DNA from: an uncultured Lachnospiraceae bacterium
GTDB taxonomy: Bacteria > Bacillota > Clostridia > Lachnospirales > Lachnospiraceae
Length of the DNA: 64,000 nt
Direction: 5' to 3'
Assembly (NCBI GenBank): GCA_947593655.1
Contig: CANQDS010000002.1
Coordinates: 19,151 to 83,150, forward strand
Position numbers and translations under genes: made by a program. Shown piece by piece: positions 1 to 8,835 of the stretch. Position 1 is the first letter of the stretch; each line of letters opens with the position of its first letter. The notes below the pieces were generated by a model that saw only the letters and a list, made by a program, of their open reading frames with translations, was not told where the DNA came from and ran no database searches.

Positions 1-913
1 GCCGAACCTGATCCAGACGTTAGAGCACACCCCGGCGATCGTCCACGGCGGGCCGTTTGCGAACATCGCCCACGGCTGCAACAGCGTCCGTGCTACCAAG
101 ACCGCGTTAAAGCTGGCGGATTACGTCGTTACCGAGGCCGGTTTCGGTGCGGATCTCGGCGCGGAGAAATTCTTTGATATCAAGTGCCGGAAAGCAGGAC
201 TTGCGCCGGATGCAGTCGTCCTTGTGGCGACAGTGCGCGCATTGAAATACAACGGCGGCGTAAAGAAAGAAGACCTCTCCAAAGAGAACCTTGCCGCACT
301 GGAAAAAGGCATCGTCAATCTGGAGAAACACATCGAAAACCTCCAGAAATACGGGGTTCCGGTTGTCGTAACGTTAAATTCCTTTGTCAGCGATACCGAA
401 GCGGAGACTTCTTTTGTAGAGGAATTCTGCCGGAAGAGAGGCTGCGAATTTGCGCTTTCCGAAGTCTGGGAGAAAGGCGGGGAAGGCGGCATCGCTCTGG
501 CCGAACAGGTTCTGCATACGCTCGAAACAAAAGAGAGCCGGTTCCGGCCGCTGTATGAAGATTCCCTCCCGCTTAAGGAGAAGATCGAAATGGTGGCAAA
601 AGAGATCTACGGCGCCGGAAACGTCACCTACAGTGCGGCCGCGGCCAAAGAACTGGAGCGCATTACTTCGCTCGGCATGGGCGATTTTCCGGTCTGCATG
701 GCCAAAACGCAGTATTCCCTGTCCGATGATCCGGCGAAGCTGGGACGTCCGGACGGCTTTACGTTAAATGTACGCGAGGTTTATGTATCCGCCGGAGCGG
801 GCTTTGTCGTAGCTATAAACGGCACGATCATGACGATGCCGGGGCTGCCGAAGCGTCCGGCCGCTTACGGGATCGATGTAACGGAAGACGGAAAGATCAC
901 AGGATTGTTTTGA
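1..913 (+). CDS. fhs: Formate-tetrahydrofolate ligase, C-terminal part
   Basis: This enzyme joins formate to tetrahydrofolate using ATP, giving 10-formyl-THF for one-carbon metabolism in the cytoplasm. The reading frame is open from base 2, so the gene starts outside the window; about 303 residues of a protein that is usually near 556 are present. The family signature [12 protein letters not shown] is seen just after position 220, and [13 protein letters not shown] and [10 protein letters not shown] are also typical of the family. It is followed after 10 bases by folD, the next enzyme acting on the same folate pool, so the two are probably cotranscribed. Only the N-terminal ATP-binding part is missing, because of the window edge. 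Confidence 0.96.
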   Translation, partial: PNLIQTLEHTPAIVHGGPFANIAHGCNSVRATKTALKLADYVVTEAGFGADLGAEKFFDIKCRKAGLAPDAVVLVATVRALKYNGGVKKEDLSKENLAALEKGIVNLEKHIENLQKYGVPVVVTLNSFVSDTEAETSFVEEFCRKRGCEFALSEVWEKGGEGGIALAEQVLHTLETKESRFRPLYEDSLPLKEKIEMVAKEIYGAGNVTYSAAAAKELERITSLGMGDFPVCMAKTQYSLSDDPAKLGRPDGFTLNVREVYVSAGAGFVVAINGTIMTMPGLPKRPAAYGIDVTEDGKITGLF

Positions 914-923
914 GGTGAAGAAA

Positions 924-1778
924 ATGGCAAAGATCATTGACGGGAAACAGATTTCCCAGCAGATAAAAGACGAATTGAAAGAAGAAGTAAAGAAGCTGAA
1001 AGCGGAAGGACGAAACTGCTGCCTTGCCGTGATCCAGGTGGGAAACGATCCCGCATCAAGCGTTTATGTCGGGAATAAGAAAAAGGCGTGCGCCTACATC
1101 GGGATCGAATCGCGGGCGTATGAGCTCCCGGAAGAGACGACGGAGGAAGAACTGCTTTCCCTGATCGAAGACCTCAATCAGGACAGCGGCGTACACGGGA
1201 TTTTATGCCAGCTTCCGCTTCCGGCGCATATCCGGGAGGAGAAAGTCATAGACGCGATCTCTCCCGAAAAAGATGTGGACGGATTCCATCCGCAGAACGT
1301 CGGTGCGCTGGTGATCGGCCGGAAAGGCTTTGTTTCCTGCACGCCGGCCGGGATCATCGAACTGCTGAAGCGCAGCGGCATCGAGATCGAAGGGAAGCGC
1401 TGCGTCATGATCGGCCGCAGCAACATCGTCGGCAAGCCGATGGCGCTTCTGATGCTCCGCGAGAATGCGACCGTAACCGTCTGCCATTCGCGGACGCGCA
1501 ATTTAAAAGAGATCTGCAAAGAAGCGGATATCCTGATCGCAGCGATCGGAAAGCCGCAGCAGATCACCGGAGAGTACATTAAAGAGGGCACCGTCGTCAT
1601 CGACGTAGGGATCCACCGGAATGCGGACAACAAGCTGTGCGGGGACGTCGCTTTTGCCGAAGCCGAACCGCTGGCGTCGGCGATCACACCGGTTCCGGGA
1701 GGCGTCGGCCCGATGACGATCGCTATGCTGATGAAAAACTGCGTGGAAGCCATGAAAAACGGATCCGCAGACAAATAA
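924..1778 (+). CDS. folD: Methylenetetrahydrofolate dehydrogenase/cyclohydrolase FolD
   Basis: Bifunctional cytoplasmic enzyme that interconverts 5,10-methylene-THF, methenyl-THF and 10-formyl-THF with NADP. The 284-residue protein has the normal family length. The catalytic YVGNKKKAC segment, the cofactor-binding stretch GRSNIVGKPMALL and the C-terminal signature PVPGGVGPMT are all present. The ATG at 924 is chosen because GAGGTG lies 8 bases upstream; a GTG at 915 in the same frame would sit inside that ribosome binding site. It follows fhs directly. Confidence 0.96.
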   Translation: MAKIIDGKQISQQIKDELKEEVKKLKAEGRNCCLAVIQVGNDPASSVYVGNKKKACAYIGIESRAYELPEETTEEELLSLIEDLNQDSGVHGILCQLPLPAHIREEKVIDAISPEKDVDGFHPQNVGALVIGRKGFVSCTPAGIIELLKRSGIEIEGKRCVMIGRSNIVGKPMALLMLRENATVTVCHSRTRNLKEICKEADILIAAIGKPQQITGEYIKEGTVVIDVGIHRNADNKLCGDVAFAEAEPLASAITPVPGGVGPMTIAMLMKNCVEAMKNGSADK

Positions 1779-1800
1779 ATTGATAAGAGGGATAGAACAT

Positions 1801-2970
1801 ATGAAATGCAGCTATTGTGGGGAAGAGCTTAAGGACGGGAGCCTTTACTGCTCCCGCTGCGGGAAAGAGGCGCAGATCCGCCCGGATATGAACGCATTTG
1901 AGGACGATTACTTAAAAGCAATCATGGAAGAGGAGAATCAGAAGCAGGAGACGGCGTCCGAGGCAAAGCAGCCTAAGCAGGAGATCCGGCAGCCGGAAGG
2001 AATGAAAAAACAGCAGGAGAAGAAAAAGAAGCTCCTCCTGCTTTCCGGGATCGCGGCGGCCTGCGTGCTGATCGCCGTACTGGCCGCAGCGCTCCATTTT
2101 TCGAGCCAGAAAGAACACGATTCGTCGTTTGAATATCAGGTGGCTCAGGCGAGGAAGGCCGAAAGCAGCGGGAATACGGCGGAAGCCATCGCCTATTACG
2201 AGAAGGCGCTGGTCATCGATCCGGACAGTACCGAAGTGCGCCTGACGCTCGCCCGGATCTTGACAAACCAGAACGAGTACGATTCCGCGATCATTCTCTA
2301 TCAGGAAGTGATCCAGATCGATCCCAAAAATCAGGAGGCTTACCGGAACCTGATCGCAATTTATGAGGAAAACGGCGACACGGACGCGATCCTTGCGCTC
2401 TCCAAAGACGCTTCGGATCCGAAGATCTTGAAATTATTCCAGGATTATATCGTGCTTCCGCCGGAATTTGACCAGAAATCCGGCACTTATGACGATTATA
2501 TGGAGATCCGTCTGACCTCGGAGGATCACTGCGACATTTTCTATACGACCGACGGAAGGGATCCGGTCCGCTACGGGGAACCGTACAGCCGGCCGATCGC
2601 CCTCGACGAGATGCAGGAGTACGAGATCAAAGCGGTCTGCGTCAATGACCGTAAGATCTACAGCGACGTCGCCTCGGAAACCTATACGATCAAGATTCCG
2701 GTCCCGGAGATGCCGGTCGTAAGCCCGGACGGCGGGGAATTTTCCGAGGAAACGCAGGTATCGATTACGGTTCCGGAAGGCTGCACGGCTTACTATACCT
2801 GGGACGGGACGGATCCGAACATCAATTCCGAGCCGTATAACGGGCCGATCACGGTTCCGGAGGGCAACAACGTGCTGGCCGTGATCTTCATTGATACGAA
2901 GACCGAGCAGATCAGCCCGATCTACCGCGGAAACTTTATCTACTATGCGCAGGATGCGGAAAGCGAATGA
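1801..2970 (+). CDS. Membrane protein with zinc ribbon, TPR and chitobiase-type C-terminal repeats
   Basis: A 389-residue protein of unknown function with clear modules. Residues 3-22 hold two CxxC pairs (CSYCG and CSRCG) of a zinc ribbon. A lysine- and glutamine-rich linker is followed by one transmembrane segment near residues 77-100. TPR-type helices (AEAIAYYEKALVIDP and a second copy) span about 120-200. Two beta domains resembling the chitobiase/beta-hexosaminidase C-terminal module, with the motifs FYTTDGRDP and YYTWDGTDP, fill the rest. The cytoplasmic zinc ribbon and the extracytoplasmic remainder suggest a surface or envelope scaffold; that role is inference. The ATG at 1801 follows AGAGGGA. 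It overlaps rlmH by 4 bases. Confidence 0.85.
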   Translation: MKCSYCGEELKDGSLYCSRCGKEAQIRPDMNAFEDDYLKAIMEEENQKQETASEAKQPKQEIRQPEGMKKQQEKKKKLLLLSGIAAACVLIAVLAAALHFSSQKEHDSSFEYQVAQARKAESSGNTAEAIAYYEKALVIDPDSTEVRLTLARILTNQNEYDSAIILYQEVIQIDPKNQEAYRNLIAIYEENGDTDAILALSKDASDPKILKLFQDYIVLPPEFDQKSGTYDDYMEIRLTSEDHCDIFYTTDGRDPVRYGEPYSRPIALDEMQEYEIKAVCVNDRKIYSDVASETYTIKIPVPEMPVVSPDGGEFSEETQVSITVPEGCTAYYTWDGTDPNINSEPYNGPITVPEGNNVLAVIFIDTKTEQISPIYRGNFIYYAQDAESE

Positions 2971-3446
2971 AAATAACGATCTTATGCGTCGGCAGGCTCA
3001 AAGAAACGTTCTACCGGGACGCTGTGCGGGAATTTGAAAAACGCTTAAGCCGCTACTGTCGGCTGGAGATCATCGAAGTCGCCGATGAAAAAACGCCGGA
3101 CGATCCTTCCGGGGCGGAAGCGGCGCTTGTCAAAGAGCAGGAGGGGAAGCGCCTCCTGCGTTATCTGAAAGAGGACAGTTATGTGATCTGCCTTGCCATC
3201 GACGGAAAGGAGATGGATTCCGTCCGTTTTTCCAGAGAACTGGAAAATCTGGGGATCCGCGGGAAAGACCGGGTGTGCTTTGTGATCGGAGGATCGCTCG
3301 GGCTTTCGGAAGAGGTGTTAAAGCGGGCGGATGAAAGGCTCAGCTTTTCGCAGATGACGTTTCCGCACCAGCTGATGCGCGTCATCCTGCTCGAACAGAT
3401 CTACCGTGCCTGCCGGATCATGCATCATGAACCATATCATAAATAA
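2967..3446 (+). CDS. rlmH: 23S rRNA pseudouridine-1915 N3-methyltransferase RlmH
   Basis: SAM-dependent SPOUT-class methyltransferase acting on pseudouridine 1915 of 23S rRNA in assembled ribosomes. The 159-residue length is exactly typical. The knot-forming SAM site FVIGGSLGLSEEV and the C-terminal signature QIYRACRIMHHEPYHK are present. Its ATG overlaps the stop of the preceding zinc-ribbon gene, so translation is probably coupled. Confidence 0.96.
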   Translation: MKITILCVGRLKETFYRDAVREFEKRLSRYCRLEIIEVADEKTPDDPSGAEAALVKEQEGKRLLRYLKEDSYVICLAIDGKEMDSVRFSRELENLGIRGKDRVCFVIGGSLGLSEEVLKRADERLSFSQMTFPHQLMRVILLEQIYRACRIMHHEPYHK

Positions 3447-3514
3447 CAATAAACACTTCCGGTTTCCGGAGCAAACAGGAGAATAAGACGGGTTTTTTCT
3501 ACATATAGTTTATT

Positions 3515-3793
3515 ATGAAAAACCGCAGGCATGTAAACCGTGAAAAAATAGTCAATGCATTGGAACTTCCCAAAGATCTGATGCTTGGAACGCCCTGTCT
3601 GACCATGAACGGGAACCGCGAGCTTCTGATCGAAAACCACAGGGGAATCCTCACTTACAGCGACCGGCAGATGGTCGTTCTGGCGAAAGACATCCGCATC
3701 GAGATCAGCGGAACCGGGCTGTACGTGGAATATTATACCGCCGACCTGATGAAAATACAGGGACAGATGGACGGGATCGCATTCCGCCCATGA
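3515..3793 (+). CDS. yqfC: Sporulation protein YqfC
   Basis: Small protein of 92 residues belonging to the YqfC/YabP family, known from Bacillus sporulation; its biochemical role is not known. The family core is seen as LELPKDLMLG, then NRELLIENHRGILTYSD. Its stop overlaps the yqfD start (ATGA), and the order yqfC-yqfD-phoH is conserved in spore formers. No ribosome binding site lies close to the ATG: the nearest GGAG is about 35 bases upstream. A CATATAGT box just before the start resembles a sigma-E -10 element, but this is weak evidence. Confidence 0.88.
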   Translation: MKNRRHVNREKIVNALELPKDLMLGTPCLTMNGNRELLIENHRGILTYSDRQMVVLAKDIRIEISGTGLYVEYYTADLMKIQGQMDGIAFRP

Positions 3794-5034
3794 TCCTTCG
3801 CATTTATCGGTTTCTGTGCGGTTATTTAACTTTGCTTCTGTCGGGAAGGAAAGCGGGAAGGTTCTTAAATCTGTGTACGCGGCGCGGCATGAACATCTGG
3901 AACGTGGTTTTGGAAGGAGAGGACCGCTGCCGGCTCAATATGTACCTGAAGGATTTCCGGAACGTCCGTCCGCTCTGCCGGAAGACGAAAACGCGGCTTC
4001 GGATCCAGAAACGCCGCGGGCTTCCGTTTGTCCTGTACCGCTACCGGAAGCGCGTCATATTTCCGGCGGCGTTTCTGGCGGCTGCCGGGCTTTTGTTTTT
4101 CTGTTCCCGTTTTGTCTGGAAAATCGAGATTGACGGCAATTCACGCCTTTCGGACGACACGATCATCCGCTATCTGGAGGAAAACAATGCGGGCTTTGGC
4201 ACCGCTAAAAAGGAGATCGATCTGGAAAAACTGGAACTGTCTCTGCGGCGGGATTTCCCGCAGATCATCTGGGCGTCTTCCTATATCGAGGGAACCCGGC
4301 TGGTCGTGGAGATCCAGGAGAATTTAAAGGAGGACGGCGGTTCGTCTGCCTCTGACGGGGCGGACGCTTCCTGCACCGATCTGATCGCTGCCAAAGACGC
4401 CGTGATCGATTCGATCATCACGCGAAGCGGCGTGCCGCTCGTAAAGGCCGGCGATCCGGTGGCGGCAGGAGATGTGCTGGTTTCGAGCCGTCAGGAGATC
4501 TTAGACGACGCCGGAAACGTCCGGGAGTATTTCTACCAGTCCGCGGATGCCGATATCACAGGCCGCGTCACCTATCCCTATGAAGAGAAAATACCGGCGG
4601 CCGTTTCGGAAAAGAAGGAAACCGGAAGAGAGCATACGGTGTATTTTGTCGAGTTTTTCGGGAGACGGATGGAAACGCCGAAGATCTTTAATGATTTTGA
4701 CCTCTTTTACTGCATTGAAGACTACCGGCAGCTGCACCTGACGGATCATTTCTATCTGCCGGTGTTTTTCGGGAAACGCTCGTTCATCGAGCAGGAGGAA
4801 CAGGAGAAAACCTACAGCAAGGAAGAGGCCGAACAGATCGCCGCCGCGCATCTGAACCAATTTCTTTCGGATTTGGAAGAAAATGGGGTTTCAATTATCG
4901 GCAAAAATGTTATGATAGATAAGATAGGGGATTTTTATCAGGTGTCCGGAACGATCGAGGCCAGCGAGCCGGTCGGGGCGAAGGCACCGACGGAAATCCT
5001 GCAGATACCCGGACAGGATGAAGAACATGAATGA
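3790..5034 (+). CDS. yqfD: Sporulation protein YqfD
   Basis: Membrane protein of 414 residues, the usual partner of YqfC and in Bacillus a member of the sigma-E sporulation set; the mechanism is unknown. A cytoplasmic N-terminal domain of about 90 residues precedes one transmembrane segment (FPAAFLAAAGLLFF), then a large extracytoplasmic part starting with IEIDGNSRLSDDTI, a POTRA-like beginning. The start overlaps yqfC and the stop overlaps phoH, which marks a tight operon. Confidence 0.9.
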   Translation: MILRIYRFLCGYLTLLLSGRKAGRFLNLCTRRGMNIWNVVLEGEDRCRLNMYLKDFRNVRPLCRKTKTRLRIQKRRGLPFVLYRYRKRVIFPAAFLAAAGLLFFCSRFVWKIEIDGNSRLSDDTIIRYLEENNAGFGTAKKEIDLEKLELSLRRDFPQIIWASSYIEGTRLVVEIQENLKEDGGSSASDGADASCTDLIAAKDAVIDSIITRSGVPLVKAGDPVAAGDVLVSSRQEILDDAGNVREYFYQSADADITGRVTYPYEEKIPAAVSEKKETGREHTVYFVEFFGRRMETPKIFNDFDLFYCIEDYRQLHLTDHFYLPVFFGKRSFIEQEEQEKTYSKEEAEQIAAAHLNQFLSDLEENGVSIIGKNVMIDKIGDFYQVSGTIEASEPVGAKAPTEILQIPGQDEEHE

Positions 5035-6010
5035 AGTGATTGCAGAAATTCCATCGGAATTTATATCCAATGTGTTTGGCGGGTTCGACGTCCATCTGAA
5101 AAAGATTGAGCGGACGCTCGGAGTGACCGTCGTGCTGCGCGGCAGCCAGATCAAGATCATCGGAAACGAGGCGGCCTGCAAAGACGCGCTCGAAGTCGTG
5201 ACGCAGCTCTGCCGTCTGGCGGAGAAAGGGAACGAAGTGACGGAACAGAACGTCAACTACGCCCTTGCGCTCCTTCCCGAGCATCAGGGCGGCAGAATCG
5301 CCGAACTCGACGACGATATCATCTGCCATACCGTAAACGGAAAACCCGTCAAGCCCAAGACGCTCGGGCAGAAGCAGTATGTGGATGCGATCCGCAGCCG
5401 GATGGTCGTTTTCGGCCTCGGGCCGGCGGGAACAGGGAAAACGTATCTGGCCATGGCTATGGCCATAACCGCATTTAAGAACGAAGACGTAGAGCGGATC
5501 ATCTTAACGCGCCCGGCAATCGAGGCCGGAGAGAAGCTGGGCTTTCTGCCCGGCGATCTGCAGAGCAAGGTCGATCCGTACCTGCGTCCGCTCTACGATG
5601 CGCTGCACCAGATCATGGGCGCGGACGCGTTTGCCCGCAATATGGAGAAAGGGCTGATCGAAGTCGCGCCGCTTGCCTATATGCGCGGGCGGACGCTGGA
5701 CAATGCCTTTATCATTTTAGACGAGGCGCAGAATACGACGCCGGCGCAGATGAAGATGTTTCTGACGCGGATCGGCTTCGGCTCGAAAGTGGTCGTCACC
5801 GGCGACGCGACGCAGAAGGATCTGCCGCCCGGCACGAAATCCGGCTTAGACGTCGCATTAAAGGTTCTTTCGAATGTGGAGGAGATCGCCGTCTGCCGCC
5901 TGACCGGGAATGATGTCGTACGCCATCCGCTGGTTCAGAAAATCGTACAGGCTTATGACGATTACGAAAAGAGAATGGCAAACCATAAGAAAAAACAGGA
6001 GAGAAGATGA
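5018..6010 (+). CDS. phoH: PhoH-family ATPase
   Basis: Cytoplasmic P-loop ATPase of the PhoH/YbeZ family (330 residues), thought to act in RNA metabolism or ribosome maturation with YbeY. Walker A is GPAGTGKT at residues 135-142 and the Walker B region is [13 protein letters not shown]. An N-terminal KH-like region (residues 20-70) is normal for the family. Two starts are possible: ATG 5018, or ATG 5027 which overlaps the yqfD stop; the protein differs by three residues. ybeY lies two genes downstream, the usual functional neighbourhood. Confidence 0.94.
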   Translation: MKNMNEVIAEIPSEFISNVFGGFDVHLKKIERTLGVTVVLRGSQIKIIGNEAACKDALEVVTQLCRLAEKGNEVTEQNVNYALALLPEHQGGRIAELDDDIICHTVNGKPVKPKTLGQKQYVDAIRSRMVVFGLGPAGTGKTYLAMAMAITAFKNEDVERIILTRPAIEAGEKLGFLPGDLQSKVDPYLRPLYDALHQIMGADAFARNMEKGLIEVAPLAYMRGRTLDNAFIILDEAQNTTPAQMKMFLTRIGFGSKVVVTGDATQKDLPPGTKSGLDVALKVLSNVEEIAVCRLTGNDVVRHPLVQKIVQAYDDYEKRMANHKKKQERR

Positions 6011-7194
6011 AGAGGAAAGAAACCGTAAGCATTTTCCGCGTGCTGGCAATCTTTGTGATCGTTGCCATGACCGGGCTGGTTTCTGCGTTTTTCTGCTGGC
6101 AGAACCAGTACTATGCGGATGAATGGCTGTGCATATTGTTTTTGGATCTCGTTTTTTTAATGATCCTGATCTTTGAACTGGAATACGAGAGGAAACGCCG
6201 GATGCTGTCGTTTAATATGGCAACCACCTTTTTCCGCGTGGCGGCGGGATATGCGTTCTGCTGCCTGATTTCGATGGCGTTTCCCTATCTGCCGGAGTTT
6301 TTCTGTCCGGTGCTTCTGATCCCGCTGATCATGGAGTCCATGAGCAACGAAACGCTTGCGATCGTTACGGGGATCTTCCTCAATCTGCTGTTCGGAATGA
6401 TCAGCAGCGGAAACTACTACGAACTGGTCTGCTACTGTCTGCTCACGATCTTGGGAGGAGTGCTCGCAAAGACGCTGGACAGCCGGAAATTTCGCTTCTG
6501 CACCGCGATTCTGCTGTTCTGCATCAGCATATTGTTTCCGGTCGTGTTCTATTACTGGAGCTACAAGGAGATCACGCTTACGGTCTATCTGTACGGAGCG
6601 GCCAGCGGCCTTGTCACGCTGTTTATGGCGCTTGTCGTTTATGACCGGCTGCGGCAGGGGAAGGAACGGGAACTGGAAAACCGCTATCTGGACATCCTTT
6701 CCGAGGATTACCATGCGGTGAAGGAACTAAAGAAGTTCTTTCCGGCGGACTACCGCCATGCGGAGCGGGTATCGGTGATCATGACCGGCTGTGCGAAGGC
6801 GCTCGGTTACGACGTCCTTTTGTGTACCGCCGCGGGCTTTTATTACCGCATGGGCAAATGGCAGGGCGAGCAGGATCATGTGGCAAACGGCGTCCGCAGG
6901 GCGCGCCAGCTGTGCTTTCCGGGGGAACTCGTGCAGATCCTCGCCGAATATTACGGGGAGGAACGCCTGCCGCGGACGCCCGAATCCGCGCTGGTGCATA
7001 TGGTAGATGCCGTCGCCCTGAAAATGGACGCGATGAACCAGAATGTGGGGCAGAGCCAGTGGAACCACGAAATGATCATTTATCAGACGTTGAACGAATA
7101 TTCCAGCAACGGGCTGTATGACGAAAGCGGAATGGGAATGAACCAGTTCTTAAAAGTCCGCGAGTATCTGGTAAAGGAGAAATTGCTGCAATGA
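6007..7194 (+). CDS. PgpH-like 7TM protein with degenerate HD domain
   Basis: This 395-residue protein sits between phoH and ybeY, the place of pgpH (yqfF) in Bacillus. PgpH degrades c-di-AMP with a cytoplasmic HD domain. Here about seven hydrophobic segments fill residues 10-225 and an HD-like domain follows (HAERVSVIMTGCAKALGYD). The metal-binding residues are lost: the expected HDxGK is YRMGK and the expected HHG is YYG. The large extracytoplasmic region between the first two membrane helices of PgpH is also missing. It is therefore probably catalytically dead, perhaps a nucleotide sensor or a relic still under selection. It overlaps both neighbours by 4 bases. Confidence 0.7.
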   Translation: MKRKETVSIFRVLAIFVIVAMTGLVSAFFCWQNQYYADEWLCILFLDLVFLMILIFELEYERKRRMLSFNMATTFFRVAAGYAFCCLISMAFPYLPEFFCPVLLIPLIMESMSNETLAIVTGIFLNLLFGMISSGNYYELVCYCLLTILGGVLAKTLDSRKFRFCTAILLFCISILFPVVFYYWSYKEITLTVYLYGAASGLVTLFMALVVYDRLRQGKERELENRYLDILSEDYHAVKELKKFFPADYRHAERVSVIMTGCAKALGYDVLLCTAAGFYYRMGKWQGEQDHVANGVRRARQLCFPGELVQILAEYYGEERLPRTPESALVHMVDAVALKMDAMNQNVGQSQWNHEMIIYQTLNEYSSNGLYDESGMGMNQFLKVREYLVKEKLLQ

Positions 7195-7691
7195 GTTTTA
7201 CGATTGAAATAGAATGTGAAGAAACCGGTTTTTCCTTTGATCCGGAAGAACTGGCCGAACGGGCGGCTTTCTGCTGCCTGAAAGAGGAGAACTTTCCGTA
7301 TGAGGCGGAAATCTCCCTTACGATCACAGACGACGCCGGTATCCGGGAGTTAAACCGCACGCAGCGCGGGATCGACCGGGCGACCGATGTGCTTTCGTTT
7401 CCGATGCTAAGCTATGAGGCTCCGGGTGATTTTTCGTTTCTTTCGAAGGAGCGGGACGAGGATTTCAACCCGGATACGGGAGAGGCTCTGCTCGGCGATA
7501 TCGTGATCTCCGCGGAACGCGTCCGCGCGCAGGCGCTTGATTACGGGCACAGCGAGGAACGGGAATTTGCGTTTCTGATCGTGCACAGTATGCTGCATCT
7601 GTTCGGCTATGACCATATGGAAGAGGACGAAGCCCGGCTGATGGAAGAAAAGCAGAGGCAGATCATGAATATTCTTCAGATCATGCGGTAG
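7191..7691 (+). CDS. ybeY: rRNA maturation endonuclease YbeY
   Basis: Zinc-dependent RNase-family protein (166 residues) needed for 16S rRNA 3' end maturation and ribosome quality control. The zinc motif HSMLHLFGYDH (H-x3-H-x5-H) is intact near the C-terminus, and NRTQRGIDRATDVLSFPM matches the conserved central region. The gene overlaps the PgpH-like gene by 4 bases. In Bacillus it is followed by dgkA-cdd-era; those genes are absent here. Confidence 0.95.
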   Translation: MSFTIEIECEETGFSFDPEELAERAAFCCLKEENFPYEAEISLTITDDAGIRELNRTQRGIDRATDVLSFPMLSYEAPGDFSFLSKERDEDFNPDTGEALLGDIVISAERVRAQALDYGHSEEREFAFLIVHSMLHLFGYDHMEEDEARLMEEKQRQIMNILQIMR

Positions 7692-7701
7692 GAGGATAAG
7701 G

Positions 7702-8826
7702 ATGAAGAAAAGGCTTTTAAGCGCGGCGCTGGTGATTTGCCTGCTTGCGTCGTTTGGCGGCTGCAGCGGAAAACAGGAACAAACGCTTCTGCCGACGGAA
7801 CTGATGGAAGGAAGCGGACAGATCGGACAGATCGAAGCGCCGCAGATCACGGAGGCCGCAGATCACCACGAGGGAGAGGCGAAGAGCTTTCTGACGGGAG
7901 AGTGGATCCCGGCGGAAACGGCCGGGAAGCGGCCGGTTGCCATGATGGTGGAGAATACCCACGCGACGCTGCCGCAGTACGGGCTGAACCGGGCGGATAT
8001 CATCGTGGAGTGTCCGGTAGAGGGCGGGATTACCCGTCTGCTTGCGGTTTTTCAGGACTACAGCGGAATGGGGATCATCGGAAACGTCAGGAGCTGCCGA
8101 CCGTACTATGTGCCGTTTGCCAATGATTTTGACGCGGTTTATCTGCACGCGGGCGCAAGCCCGGAAGGAAGCGACCTGCTTAATTCAGGCGCGGTGGATC
8201 ACATCGACGGAACCAGCGGAACCGGCGGGGCGTTCTATTACCGGGACAACAGCCGCCGTGCGCCGCACAATCTCTATACGTCTTCGGAGGGGATCGATCA
8301 GGGGATCGAAGCCTTCGGCTTTGAGCGGGAGCATGACGCTTCCTACGCCGGGAATCTTAGGTTTGCAGACGACGAAGAGCCGGTTCTGCTTTTAAACGGA
8401 ATGGACGCTGCGGCGGTTTCCCTTTACTATCGGGATGCCCGGCCGTGGTTTGAATATCACGAAGACGACGGGCTGTACTATCGGTATGAATTTGGAGCCG
8501 CGCAGATCGACGGCACGGATCAGTCGCAGCTTGCCGTAAAAAACATCATTTTACAGGAGTGCGGAAGCTCTTTTTACGACATGGAAGCCGGAACGCTCAA
8601 TCTGGACTGCTATTCGGGCGGAAACGGGAAATATCTGACAAACGGGAAATGCATTGATATTGTCTGGAGGCGGGATTCGAGAAATTCCGCGGTCCGTTAT
8701 TATGATCTCAGCGGAAACGAGATCACGTTGAATCAGGGGAAAACATGGATAGAAGTCATTCAGTCGCAGAATGCGGGGGAGAACAATATCTATGGTACGA
8801 TCGAAGAATTTGAAAGCGGCAGGTAA
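7702..8826 (+). CDS. DUF3048 (YerB-family) lipoprotein
   Basis: Predicted lipoprotein of 374 residues: KKR, a hydrophobic stretch and a lipobox-like FGGC at the N-terminus. The rest matches the two-part DUF3048 family: an N-terminal half with PVAMMVENTHATLPQYGLN and GGITRLLAVFQD, and a C-terminal half with NIILQECG and a long beta-rich region ending in GKTWIEVI. The family is common in Bacillota (YerB in Bacillus) and has no established activity. The GGAGG site 8 bases before the ATG is good. It follows ybeY after 10 bases. Confidence 0.88.
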   Translation: MKKRLLSAALVICLLASFGGCSGKQEQTLLPTELMEGSGQIGQIEAPQITEAADHHEGEAKSFLTGEWIPAETAGKRPVAMMVENTHATLPQYGLNRADIIVECPVEGGITRLLAVFQDYSGMGIIGNVRSCRPYYVPFANDFDAVYLHAGASPEGSDLLNSGAVDHIDGTSGTGGAFYYRDNSRRAPHNLYTSSEGIDQGIEAFGFEREHDASYAGNLRFADDEEPVLLLNGMDAAAVSLYYRDARPWFEYHEDDGLYYRYEFGAAQIDGTDQSQLAVKNIILQECGSSFYDMEAGTLNLDCYSGGNGKYLTNGKCIDIVWRRDSRNSAVRYYDLSGNEITLNQGKTWIEVIQSQNAGENNIYGTIEEFESGR

Positions 8827-8835
8827 ACAGAAAGT

